Source: JBEBXQ01 sp040391535 | GTDB taxonomy: Bacteria > Bacteroidota > Bacteroidia > Cytophagales > Spirosomataceae | Assembly: GCA_040391535.1 (NCBI GenBank) | Contig: JBEBXQ010000109.1 | Coordinates: 1-16,623, forward strand | Length of the DNA: 16,623 nucleotides | Direction: 5' to 3' | Shown: piece after piece, positions 1 to 8,071 of the stretch | How positions within the stretch are numbered: the stretch's first letter is position 1 | Layout of the letters: each line of letters begins with the position of its first letter | Notes under the pieces: generated by a model | Database searches by the model: none | Told to the model about the DNA's origin: nothing | The model's input: only the letters and a program-made list of their open reading frames with translations | Made by a program: the position numbers and the translations under genes

Positions 1-205
1 CATCACGAAATATTTTTCTTAACAGGATCAGGATTATACGTAAATTAGCATGTTGGTAGCCTTTTGCAGGGTATACCTCCGGTGATGGGGCTGAGTTAAA
101 TCAGTTCCGGATAAAGAGAATAATATCAATATTGTCGTTGATTTTGTGACGAATTAATAAAGTGTGTGTCTAAAAATTACTATTAATCTTAACTAAAATA
201 TTACA
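1..205. other. Intergenic region upstream of the DUF937-like gene
   Basis: This stretch has no convincing coding frame on either strand and no recognisable RNA gene. It presumably holds the promoter of the gene starting at 206. A TTTG occurs at 143-146, but no well-spaced TANNTTTG box follows it, so no promoter is called. The A/T-rich segment just before the ATG, ending TTACA, resembles the leader in front of dnaE. Confidence 0.5.
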
Positions 206-808
206 ATGCTAGAGCAAATTTTAAGTCTGGTACAGGAAAATTCAAAAGAAGCTGTGGTGGGTAACCCGGCTGTTCCTAATAATTTAAACGGCGATGTTAT
301 TAACAGTCTCATGGGCTCACTGGTAGGTGGTTTTCAGCAGGAAGCCCAGGGAGGGAATATAGGGGGACTTGTGAGTTTGTTCGCTACGCAAAACCCTTCA
401 GCAAACAGCCTCAGCAGTAACCCTATCGTATCCGGGATTATACAGCAGGCTGTCGGTTCTTTGATTCAGAAATTCGGTTTGAACAATAGCATTGCGAGCG
501 GTATTGTATCATCAGTAATTCCCGGTGTTATTGCATCTGTTATCGGAAAACTTAATGATCCGAACAGTGGCTTTGATCTGGGTTCATTAGCCGGCTCTCT
601 TTTGGGCGGAGGCAACAGTAATAATAGCGGAGGCGGCTTTGATATGGGGATGATCAGCGATGCCCTGGCCGACGGGAAAATAGATATGAACGACCTGATG
701 CGCATCGGTGGTGGTATGTTGGGGGGCGGAAGCAACGCGCAGCAAAACCAGGAGCAAAAAGGTGGTCTTGATTTAGGAGGCTTACTGGGAGGTCTGTTTG
801 GTAAATAA
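206..808 (+). CDS. Glycine-rich DUF937-like hypothetical protein
   Basis: A 200-residue protein with no signal peptide and no long membrane segment. The N-terminal part (about 1-120) is built of Ile/Val/Leu/Ser/Gly-rich helices, including an IVSGIIQQAVGSLIQKFG segment and the SSVIPGVIASVIGKL segment, which resembles the DUF937/YidB-like family. The C-terminal part (about 120-200) is low-complexity and Gly/Asn/Gln-rich, with repeated GGG and LGGLLGG runs. Between them, DALADGKIDMNDLMR (about 151-165) looks like a single EF-hand or dockerin-like loop. Function is unknown; proteins of this type are probably cytosolic, and the role cannot be inferred from the neighbours. It stands alone: a strong terminator follows at 831-865, so it is not co-transcribed with dnaE by default. 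The ATG is preceded by an A/T-rich leader with no Shine-Dalgarno. That it is a real gene is fairly sure; the family assignment is moderate. Confidence 0.75.
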   Translation: MLEQILSLVQENSKEAVVGNPAVPNNLNGDVINSLMGSLVGGFQQEAQGGNIGGLVSLFATQNPSANSLSSNPIVSGIIQQAVGSLIQKFGLNNSIASGIVSSVIPGVIASVIGKLNDPNSGFDLGSLAGSLLGGGNSNNSGGGFDMGMISDALADGKIDMNDLMRIGGGMLGGGSNAQQNQEQKGGLDLGGLLGGLFGK

Positions 809-830
809 TGAGTTGTAACTCATGCAGCAA

Positions 831-865
831 TGGCTTCTGTCTTCATGAAGACAGAAGCCATTTTT
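831..865 (+). terminator. Rho-independent terminator after the DUF937-like gene
   Basis: A perfect palindrome spans 831-860, with 14-bp arms TGGCTTCTGTCTTC and GAAGACAGAAGCCA around a 2-nt centre, followed by TTTTT (861-865). In RNA the inner pairs would open to make a loop. It lies 22 nt after the stop codon of the DUF937-like gene. A smaller 7-bp inverted repeat (808-823) overlaps the stop codon just upstream. Confidence 0.85.
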
Positions 866-913
866 ATATTCTTTTCAAGTGAAAACCTTCTGCCGGACTG
901 AGGAATTCTTAAC

Positions 914-943
914 TTGAAAGTGTATATTTACCTACTAAATTTT
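914..943 (+). promoter_or_regulatory. Possible Bacteroidota-type promoter of dnaE
   Basis: TTG at 914-916 and TAAATTTT at 936-943 are separated by 19 nt. This fits the Bacteroidota sigma-ABfr pattern (TTG, about 19 nt, TANNTTTG) except for the last base. Transcription would start only a few bases before the ATG at 954, giving a nearly leaderless mRNA. The match is imperfect and found by eye, so confidence is low. Confidence 0.3.
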
Positions 944-953
944 ACAGATTACA

Positions 954-3900
954 ATGCAATTTTCTCATCTTCACTGTCATACCCAGTTCTCACTACTCGA
1001 CGGAGCTGCCGATATAAAAAAACTGTTCAAAAAAGCGAAAGCCGATAATATGCCCGCCGTGGCCATTACCGACCACGGTAATATGTTCGGGGTTTTTGAA
1101 TTTGTGGCTGAAGGTAATAAGCAGGGCGTCAAACCGATAGTCGGGTGTGAGTTTTATGTGGTAGCAGATCATACCAGAAAACAATTTACCAAGGAACAGA
1201 AAGACATGCGTTTTCATCAACTTTTGCTGGCAAAAAATGCAGAAGGTTACCGTAATCTGGTGAAATTGTGCTCAAATGGCTTTATGGAAGGGATGTACGG
1301 TAAATATCCCAGAATTGACAAAGAACAGATTGTTAAACATCACAAAGGGCTGATTGCCACGACCTGTTGCATCGGAGCATTGGTGCCTAAGACAATTCTC
1401 AGAAAGGGAGAGGCTGAAGCTGAAAAGGAATTCAAATGGTGGCTCGATCTTTTCGGAGAAGACTTCTATGTGGAACTTCAGCGTCATGATATTCCCGATC
1501 AGCTGATTGTGAATGAGGTATTGCTGAAATTTGCCAAAAAATATAATGTGAAGGTAATATGTTCCAATGACTCTCATTATGTAGATCAGGACGACTGGAA
1601 CGCGCACGATATTCTGCTGTGTATCAATACAGGTGATAAACAGAGCACACCTTCTGCCAAGGATTTTGATGAAGTAAACGGTATCCCGAAAGGCTCACGG
1701 TTTGCTTTCTTCAATGACCAGTTTTATTTCAAAAATACCAGCGAAATGGAGCGATTGTTCCATGATATTCCGGAATCGCTGGATAATACCAATGAGATTG
1801 TCGGGAAAATTGACACACTGGATCTGAGAAAGGATATCCTGCTGCCCAACTTCCCGATTCCTGATGAATTTAAAATACATACACTGTCAGAATTTGCCGG
1901 TAAAAAAGAACTTGTTCCTGATGTGCTTAACCAATGGGAATACCTTAAGCACATTACTTTTGAAGGAGCAAGAATAAAATATAAAGAAATAACGCCCGAA
2001 ATTGAAGAACGTCTCAATTTTGAGTTACATACGATCCGGAACATGGGTTTCCCCGGTTATTTCCTTATCGTAGCTGATTTTATTCAGGCAGGTAGGGAAA
2101 TGGGCGTATTTATCGGCCCGGGAAGGGGTTCCGCAGCGGGTTCCGCTGTGGCGTATTCTATAGGTATTACCAACATTGATCCTATAAAGTATGATTTGCT
2201 GTTTGAGCGTTTTCTGAACCCCGAACGCGTATCCATGCCGGATATCGATACAGATTTTGACGATGAAGGCAGGCAAAAGGTAATCGATTATGTTGTGAAA
2301 AAATATGGCTACAACCAGGTTGCTCAGATAGTAACCTATGGTACAATGGCTGCCAAATCTTCTATTAAAGATGTTGCCCGTGTGATGGACCTGCCCCTGA
2401 TGGACGCCAACATGCTGGCGAAGCTGGTACCTGATAAGCCTTCATACGGAATGACCCTCAACCGGATTTTTACCGCTCCGCTTGAAGGAAACGGAAGCCT
2501 TACTACGAAAGAGGGAATTTCGCCTGATGAACTGGAAAATGTAAAGAAGCTGAGACAGGTAATCAGTGGAACCGATTTGTCTGCTAAAGTACTTCAGGAA
2601 GCAAGACGACTGGAAGGTACGGTCAGGAACACAGGTATTCATGCTGCCGGGATCATCATTGCTCCGTCTGACCTTACTGAAATCATTCCCGTCTGCACTT
2701 CCAAGGATTCAGATTTCCTGATCACACAGTACCAGGGAAAAATCATTGAAGATGCAGGGGTTATTAAAATGGATTTTCTGGGTTTGCGAAACCTGACCAT
2801 TATCAAAGAAGCGCTGCGATTGATTAAACAGAATCACGGGAAAGATATTGATATTAATGAAATCCCGCTGGATGATACGCTCGTGTTTGAACTTTTTCAA
2901 CGCGGAGAAACCAATGCGATCTTCCAGTTTGAATCGGACGGGATGAAAAAATACATGAAGGAACTCAAACCTGACCGTTTTGAGGATCTTATCGCAATGA
3001 ATGCGTTGTACCGTCCGGGGCCCATGCAGTATATCCCAAGTTTTATTAAGCGGAAACACGGAGAAGAGATAATTACCTATGATCTGGCCGATATGGAAGA
3101 ATACCTGGCCGATACCTACGGAATTTCAGTGTATCAGGAGCAGGTAATGCTTTTATCTCAGAAACTGGCTGGTTTTACAAAAGGAATGGCTGATACCCTG
3201 CGGAAAGCGATGGGTAAAAAGCAGATTGAAATCCTGAATAAACTAAAAGATGACTTTCTCAAAGGGGGTAAAGAACGGGGGCATAGTGAGAAAATCCTTA
3301 GTAAAATATGGGTTGACTGGGAGAAATTTGCTTCCTATGCATTTAACAAATCCCATTCAACGTGTTATGCGTATGTGGCCTATCAGACAGCTTATCTGAA
3401 AGCACATTATACCGCCGAATATATGTCAGCCGTATTAACCAGCTCGCTGGGTAATATTGAAAAGATTACCTTCTTTATGGAGGAATGTAAAAACCTTTCA
3501 CTTTCTGTATTAGGCCCCGATATAAATGAGTCAGACCGACAGTTTAATGCGAATGGAAAAGGAGAAATCAGGTTTGGGCTTGGAGGAGTAAAAGGCACTG
3601 GCGATGCCGCTGTGGAGTCGAGTATAGAAGAACGGAATACCAACGGGCCGTTTAAGGACATTTTTGATTTCATTCTCAGGATCAATCTGAGGACAGTGAA
3701 TAAAAAAACACTGGAAAGCCTTGCTTATGCCGGTGCTTTCGATTGTTTCACGGAGTTTCACCGCGCTCAGTTTTTTGAATATTTACCAGGTGAAAATACC
3801 AGTTTTATTGAAAAGCTGATCAGGTATGCCAATAATGTACATTCTGAAAAAGCTTCTTCCCAGTTTTCATTATTCGGCGGAGCCGGAAATACAGACGGCA

Positions 3901-4604
3901 TGATTGCTCTGCCCAAAGCACCGGTAGTGCAGGAATGGACCGATATTCAGAAATTACGTTATGAGCAGGAAGTGGTAGGTTTTTATATATCCGGTCACCC
4001 GCTGGATACTTTCAGAATCGAGCTGGAAAATTTCTGTACCTGTACACTGGAGAAAGTGATGGAAATTCCGGAAGGGATGCGTAATCCGGTCTACTTTGAG
4101 AAGGACATCAGTATTGCGGGAATTGTGACCAGTGCGCAGGAAAGAATTTCCAGAAACGGGGCACCGTTTGGTATCTTTAAAATTGAGGATTATAAAGGGT
4201 CCCTGGAGATTCTGATGGGGGGTGATGATTACACCCGTATGCGCAATTACCTGCAGGTAGGCTTTTTCCTTTATATCAAAGGGAAAGTGCAGAACCGCTG
4301 GAAAAATCCGGAACAGTTCGAATTTAAACCGTCGCATATTCAGTTGCTGAATGAGATCAGAACAAAAATGTGTAAGGAAGTACATCTTCAGTTACCGTTG
4401 GAATCACTGGATGAGAAAAATATACAGGTTATTAATGAAGCCGTTACATCAAATCCCGGAGATTGTTCGCTTAATTTTACTTTTGTAGATCAGGACCTGG
4501 CCATGGAACTTAAACTGCTTTCAAGGAAAAACCGTATAACACCTTCCAATGAATTCTTTAAACTGATGCAAGAATTTGAAGGATTGAAATTCTGGCTGAA
4601 CTAG
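954..4604 (+). CDS. dnaE: DNA polymerase III subunit alpha (DnaE)
   Basis: Replicative C-family DNA polymerase, 1216 residues, in the usual DnaE size range. The N-terminal PHP domain (about 1-280) keeps a full set of likely metal ligands: H7/H9 (HLHCH), D40/H41 (TDHGN), E66 (CEFYV), H88, C138/C139, H178 and D206/H208 (NDSH). The polymerase core follows, with GPGRGSAAGS near residue 390, the catalytic pair D430 and D432 in PDIDTDF, and the third aspartate D607 in KMDFLGLR. The fingers/AFNKSHS region lies near 800, and the helix-hairpin-helix region near 845-935. QFSLFG at 970-975 is a good match to the internal beta-clamp-binding motif. An OB-fold spans about 1050-1120, before a short C-terminal tail. 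There is no DnaQ-like exonuclease domain, so this is DnaE rather than PolC. It sits as a single gene between a terminator and trxA. Confidence 0.97.
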   Translation: MQFSHLHCHTQFSLLDGAADIKKLFKKAKADNMPAVAITDHGNMFGVFEFVAEGNKQGVKPIVGCEFYVVADHTRKQFTKEQKDMRFHQLLLAKNAEGYRNLVKLCSNGFMEGMYGKYPRIDKEQIVKHHKGLIATTCCIGALVPKTILRKGEAEAEKEFKWWLDLFGEDFYVELQRHDIPDQLIVNEVLLKFAKKYNVKVICSNDSHYVDQDDWNAHDILLCINTGDKQSTPSAKDFDEVNGIPKGSRFAFFNDQFYFKNTSEMERLFHDIPESLDNTNEIVGKIDTLDLRKDILLPNFPIPDEFKIHTLSEFAGKKELVPDVLNQWEYLKHITFEGARIKYKEITPEIEERLNFELHTIRNMGFPGYFLIVADFIQAGREMGVFIGPGRGSAAGSAVAYSIGITNIDPIKYDLLFERFLNPERVSMPDIDTDFDDEGRQKVIDYVVKKYGYNQVAQIVTYGTMAAKSSIKDVARVMDLPLMDANMLAKLVPDKPSYGMTLNRIFTAPLEGNGSLTTKEGISPDELENVKKLRQVISGTDLSAKVLQEARRLEGTVRNTGIHAAGIIIAPSDLTEIIPVCTSKDSDFLITQYQGKIIEDAGVIKMDFLGLRNLTIIKEALRLIKQNHGKDIDINEIPLDDTLVFELFQRGETNAIFQFESDGMKKYMKELKPDRFEDLIAMNALYRPGPMQYIPSFIKRKHGEEIITYDLADMEEYLADTYGISVYQEQVMLLSQKLAGFTKGMADTLRKAMGKKQIEILNKLKDDFLKGGKERGHSEKILSKIWVDWEKFASYAFNKSHSTCYAYVAYQTAYLKAHYTAEYMSAVLTSSLGNIEKITFFMEECKNLSLSVLGPDINESDRQFNANGKGEIRFGLGGVKGTGDAAVESSIEERNTNGPFKDIFDFILRINLRTVNKKTLESLAYAGAFDCFTEFHRAQFFEYLPGENTSFIEKLIRYANNVHSEKASSQFSLFGGAGNTDGMIALPKAPVVQEWTDIQKLRYEQEVVGFYISGHPLDTFRIELENFCTCTLEKVMEIPEGMRNPVYFEKDISIAGIVTSAQERISRNGAPFGIFKIEDYKGSLEILMGGDDYTRMRNYLQVGFFLYIKGKVQNRWKNPEQFEFKPSHIQLLNEIRTKMCKEVHLQLPLESLDEKNIQVINEAVTSNPGDCSLNFTFVDQDLAMELKLLSRKNRITPSNEFFKLMQEFEGLKFWLN

Positions 4605-4762
4605 TGAAAGTAACATTTTGTTGAAGAATAGACAGAGGTTAATGATTTTGAAAAGAGGGGAGGGCTTCTTTCATGATCCCGGGATGAATCTTCGTTTTGG
4701 AACTTTTTAAAGTCAATTATCCTTATTCATCAAATACTATTAATCGTTTTAATAAATAAAAA

Positions 4763-5086
4763 ATGGCAAAGGCATTAGAAGTAACCGACAGCAATTTCGA
4801 TGAGTTGATTCAGGGTGATAAACCTGTATTGGTTGATTTTTGGGCAGAATGGTGTGGCCCTTGTAAGATGATTGGTCCGGTAGTGGAACAACTGGCTGGT
4901 GAATATGAAGGGCAGGCTGTTGTTGGTAAAATGGACGTGGACGTTAACGCACAGATTCCAGCCAAGTTTGGCATCAGAAGTATTCCTACTTTAATGATTT
5001 TTAAAGACGGAATAATGGTAGATAAAGTAGTAGGTGCAGTTCCTAAAGGGGTCCTGGAAGATAAGCTGAAAGCACAGTTATCTTAA
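4763..5086 (+). CDS. trxA: Thioredoxin
   Basis: A 107-residue single-domain thioredoxin, the standard length. The redox motif WCGPC is at 30-34 (C31 and C34), and the cis-proline opposite the active site is P75 in RSIPTLMIF. VLVDFWAEW is the classical beta strand before the active site. There is no signal peptide, so it acts in the cytosol as a dithiol reductant for ribonucleotide reductase, peroxiredoxins and similar targets (family knowledge). It is followed by a strong terminator. It faces the convergent persulfide dioxygenase/rhodanese gene, a thematic neighbour in thiol and persulfide chemistry, but on the opposite strand, so not an operon. The ATG has an A-rich leader (AATAAATAAAAA) and no Shine-Dalgarno, as is common in this phylum. 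Confidence 0.97.
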   Translation: MAKALEVTDSNFDELIQGDKPVLVDFWAEWCGPCKMIGPVVEQLAGEYEGQAVVGKMDVDVNAQIPAKFGIRSIPTLMIFKDGIMVDKVVGAVPKGVLEDKLKAQLS

Positions 5087-5102
5087 TATATATAATCTTC
5101 TG

Positions 5103-5143
5103 AAGCGGGGTGTCTGCTATTACGTCAGACACCCCGCTTTTTT
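5103..5143 (+). terminator. Terminator between convergent trxA and CstB-like gene
   Basis: The stem AAGCGGGGTGTCTG (5103-5116) pairs perfectly with CAGACACCCCGCTT (5126-5139) around a 9-nt loop. A T run covers 5138-5143, so it terminates trxA on the plus strand. The stop codon of the minus-strand gene (5142-5144) lies inside the T run, so the same hairpin is also the first structure met by minus-strand transcripts, though without a good U tract in that direction. Confidence 0.9.
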
Positions 5144-6497
5144 ATTTTCGGGATTCGATAATTTCCCTGATAACACTTCCCATATCCATCACTGTCTGAC
5201 GGCCTTTAAAATAATGTTCCAGAATACTGCTGGCAATAGCGCTGCGATAGCCTCCGGCGCAATGGACAACGATGGGCTTATCATACGGAATGGTGTCAAG
5301 CTGCTGTTGCAATTGGCTGAGTGGAATATTAATGGCGTGAGGGAAAACTTTTTCCTGCGCTTCCTGTCCGGTCCTTACATCAATAATGGTATATTCCTCC
5401 GGATTTTTTAAAATTTCATCTGTGGGCGTTTTCAGACTGGCCTCAACACCATATTCCAGAAGGATTACATTTTCGATAAATACTTCATAACCAATTTTAG
5501 CCGTTCTTTCAATCAGCGTTTTAAGGGTATCTTTATCATCTCCGGCCAGATAAAATTTTTCATAAGGCTTGATGATGCTGCCCAGCCAGGTTTCAAATGA
5601 TTTACCTTCCGGAATATTAACAGAGTTTTCCAGTCTGCGCTTTTTGAAATACTCAGCTGCACGGGTATCAACGATTCTGTAACCGGGGTTAATCAATTCA
5701 AGATCATCTTCGGAATTAATCGTTCTTAAAAATTCAATCTTTTCAATTGATTCCTGATAAGCCGGGGCCCCAAGGAGATTTAGTGCAACATCGTAAGCAA
5801 AGTATTCAGGGATAAAAGGCAGATCGGCCAGCAGCTTTCTGATAAATTCGGGTTTGGTCATGGGTTGCAAAGACCAGTTGCTGTATTTTTCCTGACCTAT
5901 GGTACTGCGGTTAGTCTCTGAAATTGATTTCCCGCATAGTGAACCTGCGCCATGGGTTGGGTAAACGAAAATATGATCATCGAGTGCTGCCAGTTTGTGT
6001 AAGGAATCATAGAGCTGGCCGGCAAATATTTCTTTTTGTCCGGTTACATCCCCTTTGTTTTCCCGCAGGTCAGGCCTGCCGCAGTCTCCTATGAATAAGG
6101 TATCTCCTGTAAATAATGCAATGTTTTTTTCCTGATCTGATAATAAAATTGAAATGCTGTCGGGGCTGTGGCCGGGTGTGTAAATTACTTTCAACCTGAG
6201 TTTTCCTACTGAAAGTTCTTCCCCTTCCTGCAATATCATATGAGGGTATGACGGTTTTGTCTCAGGACTCACAAAGATAGTAGCACCCGTATTATGATGA
6301 ATTTCAAGGTGACTGCTGATAAAATCAGCGTGAGGATGCGTTTCGATAATCCCGGTAATGATTGCTTCATAAGTCCGGGCAGCATCATAGTAGGGTTGAG
6401 GATTTCTGGAAGGGTCGATCAGAATCATTTCGCCATCATCTTCTATCAGATAAGAATACTGGGAAAGATTTTTATCTTCATATTGTTCAATTCTCAT
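5142..6497 (-). CDS. CstB-like persulfide dioxygenase-rhodanese fusion
   Basis: A three-part protein of 451 residues from the ATG at 6497. An in-frame ATG at 6527 would add ten residues (MCVNFIKTVK), but the family normally begins at the MRIEQ equivalent, so the internal start is preferred. The N-terminal metallo-beta-lactamase domain (about 1-235) carries HPHADF (H54, H56, D58) and H63, TPGHSPDS (H110), GDTLFIGDCGRPDL (D132) and the THGAGSLCGK motif (H182, C188). This pattern is typical of Fe(II) persulfide dioxygenases. A first rhodanese-like domain (about 260-345) has LAGDD where the active-site cysteine loop should be, so it is probably non-catalytic. The second (about 355-450) has an active loop HCAGGYRS with C413. 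This order matches staphylococcal CstB: oxidation of a glutathione- or low-molecular-weight-thiol persulfide, coupled to sulfur transfer. It is cytosolic, monocistronic and divergent from the TerC gene. Confidence 0.9.
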   Translation of the reverse strand: MRIEQYEDKNLSQYSYLIEDDGEMILIDPSRNPQPYYDAARTYEAIITGIIETHPHADFISSHLEIHHNTGATIFVSPETKPSYPHMILQEGEELSVGKLRLKVIYTPGHSPDSISILLSDQEKNIALFTGDTLFIGDCGRPDLRENKGDVTGQKEIFAGQLYDSLHKLAALDDHIFVYPTHGAGSLCGKSISETNRSTIGQEKYSNWSLQPMTKPEFIRKLLADLPFIPEYFAYDVALNLLGAPAYQESIEKIEFLRTINSEDDLELINPGYRIVDTRAAEYFKKRRLENSVNIPEGKSFETWLGSIIKPYEKFYLAGDDKDTLKTLIERTAKIGYEVFIENVILLEYGVEASLKTPTDEILKNPEEYTIIDVRTGQEAQEKVFPHAINIPLSQLQQQLDTIPYDKPIVVHCAGGYRSAIASSILEHYFKGRQTVMDMGSVIREIIESRK

Positions 6498-6519
6498 TTT
6501 AACTGTTTTTATAAAATTA

Positions 6520-6623
6520 ACGCACAATATTAATTTAATATAAGGATTAGTTTTTGAATTTGCTTAGTTAGTACCTTTATTAAATTATTTAAAAGCAAAA
6601 TTGTTTAAAATACGCACAAATAT
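6520..6623. promoter_or_regulatory. Divergent intergenic region with paired ACGCACAA motifs
   Basis: The very A/T-rich gap between the CstB-like gene and the TerC gene must hold both promoters. It contains two direct copies of ACGCACAA followed by an AT-rich tail, at 6520-6530 (ACGCACAATAT) and 6612-6623 (ACGCACAAATAT), one near each start codon. For the TerC gene, TTG at 6601-6603 lies 19 nt before TAACCTTT (6623-6630), a weak promoter-like match. The motif pair could be an operator, but this is speculative. Confidence 0.25.
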
Positions 6624-6640
6624 AACCTTTAGAACTGTCT

Positions 6641-7372
6641 ATGGAATTTGAAGTGATTATTTCTCTCATCACCCTTGTGGCGTTGGAAGCTGTTCTGGGC
6701 ATTGATAATGTGATTTTTATTTCTATTCTGGCCGGTAACCTCCCTGAGGAGCAGCGTAAAAAAGCCCGTCGCTATGGGCTCATTCTTGCAGGTGTTATGA
6801 GGCTTGGGTTATTGTTGCTGATTTCGGTTATTATGAAGCTTGATAAAGAAGTATTCGCCCTGTTTAATCATGGATTCAGCGGAAAAGATCTTGTTTTGCT
6901 TGCCGGCGGGCTTTTTCTGCTCTACAAAAGTACAAAAGAAATTTACCATAAAATGGAAGGGGAAGAGGGTGATAAGGTAAAGAATCTTAAAGTTCAGACT
7001 TTCAGGCAGGTAATTATACAGATTCTGATTATGGATATCGTTTTTTCTGTCGATTCCATTATTACTGCAGTGGGTATGGTTGACGAATTATGGGTAATGT
7101 ATGTGTCGGTAATTGTAACTGTGATCCTGATGCTCTTTGCTGCTGAGTCTATCAGTGATTTCGTAGAGCGGCATCCGGCATTTAAAATGCTTGCACTTTC
7201 CTTTCTGCTGCTGATCGGATTCTCTCTGGTAACAGAAGGTTTTGGCCTGCATATTCCCAAAGGATATATTTATTTCTCAATGGCCTTCTCGTTACTGGTG
7301 GATGTACTTCAAATGAAAATCAATAAATCAGAAGCAAAGCCTGTGCAGCCCAAATCCCACTATGAACAATAG
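6641..7372 (+). CDS. TerC-family integral membrane protein
   Basis: A 243-residue polytopic membrane protein with about seven hydrophobic segments, the usual TerC-family size. It has the two family signatures: ALEAVLGIDNVIFISIL near 14-30 (E16, D22, N23) and MDIVFSVDSIITAVG near 131-145 (D132, D138). These acidic residues sit in membrane helices and are thought to form a metal-binding path. Characterised relatives include the Alx and YkoY/YceF-type proteins linked to manganese export or to metallation of secreted enzymes. The original TerC name comes from tellurite resistance, but no other ter gene is present here, so a tellurite role is not supported. A charged loop (about 105-118) and a short hydrophilic C-terminus separate and end the helices. 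It is a single gene converging on the DUF6702 gene; no clear terminator was seen in the 112-bp gap. Confidence 0.92.
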   Translation: MEFEVIISLITLVALEAVLGIDNVIFISILAGNLPEEQRKKARRYGLILAGVMRLGLLLLISVIMKLDKEVFALFNHGFSGKDLVLLAGGLFLLYKSTKEIYHKMEGEEGDKVKNLKVQTFRQVIIQILIMDIVFSVDSIITAVGMVDELWVMYVSVIVTVILMLFAAESISDFVERHPAFKMLALSFLLLIGFSLVTEGFGLHIPKGYIYFSMAFSLLVDVLQMKINKSEAKPVQPKSHYEQ

Positions 7373-7484
7373 GGTTTGGAAACAAAAAAGCAAAATCATT
7401 ATAGAGAAATCAGATGCGGAAGGAATTGGCTTTTGCAGGGTCTTTAAAATACTATGTATGGAAGTGTATAAACAGATCGGCTTC

Positions 7485-7970
7485 CTAAATATCAATGTTT
7501 ACAATACTATCCGGATTATCCAGTTTTGCACTTTTCTTGACGTTTCCGATTTTCACATGCATAATGTTGGTCTGATTCTTAAAATGATGAAAGAGCATAT
7601 CATTTTTGAATTGTATTTTTTTGATGCCGGTTACCCGGGCTGACTCGAGAAAGCACCAGGCCACATCCTCTTCGATCTGATAACCCAGATAAGAAACAGA
7701 AACAGGCTTTCCGTTCACAATTATCTTAAAATGACGCTTCAGATAACGGGATAAAGTCGAATCAACGGCTGTTCGGTCAGCGGGTTTGATAAGATCCGTT
7801 TTTCCGCTTCCGTCTGAAATTAACGCTGCTTCGAGATCGTCATAAAAGATCCGGCAGCCGATTTCCATTCGTTGCGATGCTTCATTATAGTTTACTTCCG
7901 TAATACTGACATAAAACGGATGTATAAGCAAAAGAAAGTGCGGGTAAAGAAGCAGCGTAATTAATGACAT
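7485..7970 (-). CDS. DUF6702 family exported protein
   Basis: A 161-residue protein matching the Bacteroidota DUF6702 family by its opening motif HPFYVSITEVNYN (from H17) and the following EIGCRIFYDDLEAAL segment. The N-terminus before HPFYVS is hydrophobic (MSLITLLLYPHFLLLI) and looks like a signal peptide, but it lacks the usual positive charges. No other ATG lies in frame upstream before a stop, so either a non-ATG start adds a few residues (an Arg codon directly precedes the ATG) or this is the true start. The molecular function is unknown. The mature part is probably a small beta-rich periplasmic domain with one lone Cys (VAWCFLE). It is divergent from the HupE/UreJ and M1 peptidase genes, families that I recall as frequent neighbours of DUF6702 in Bacteroidota, which suggests a shared envelope or metal-related role (inference). 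Confidence 0.85.
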   Translation of the reverse strand: MSLITLLLYPHFLLLIHPFYVSITEVNYNEASQRMEIGCRIFYDDLEAALISDGSGKTDLIKPADRTAVDSTLSRYLKRHFKIIVNGKPVSVSYLGYQIEEDVAWCFLESARVTGIKKIQFKNDMLFHHFKNQTNIMHVKIGNVKKSAKLDNPDSIVNIDI

Positions 7971-8004
7971 ACGAATGAATGATGTGTGGTAATAGTCGTG
8001 GAAC

Positions 8005-8012
8005 CAAAACTA
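8005..8012 (-). promoter_or_regulatory. Possible -7 box of the DUF6702 gene
   Basis: Read on the minus strand this is TAGTTTTG, an exact match to the Bacteroidota TANNTTTG box, 34 nt upstream of the DUF6702 ATG. No TTG was found at the expected distance upstream, so the call is tentative. Confidence 0.3.
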
Positions 8013-8071
8013 AAATTGTATTTCTGAGCGATGGCTTGTATTTTGCCGTGAATATAGGCAATATTAACTTT

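Noticed and set aside
4676..4685. Self-complementary ATCCCGGGAT between dnaE and trxA, considered as a dnaE terminator
   Set aside because: It has no loop, only weak flanking pairing and no adjacent T tract, so it is not a convincing terminator.
6641..7372. Tellurite-resistance locus
   Set aside because: Only a TerC-family protein is present, with no other ter gene; this family is widespread and usually tied to metal homeostasis.
7390..7436. GCAAAA/TTTTGC inverted repeat in the TerC-DUF6702 convergent gap
   Set aside because: Only 6 bp, A/T-rich and 35 nt apart; insufficient for a terminator call.
7362..7643. A 93-codon plus-strand frame overlapping the TerC end and the DUF6702 gene
   Set aside because: It lacks family resemblance, overlaps most of its length with the antisense DUF6702 coding region, and its composition looks like a shadow of that gene.
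7979..8071. Upstream extension of the HupE/UreJ frame
   Set aside because: The added residues do not resemble the family, whose members start at the equivalent of the ATG at 8072.
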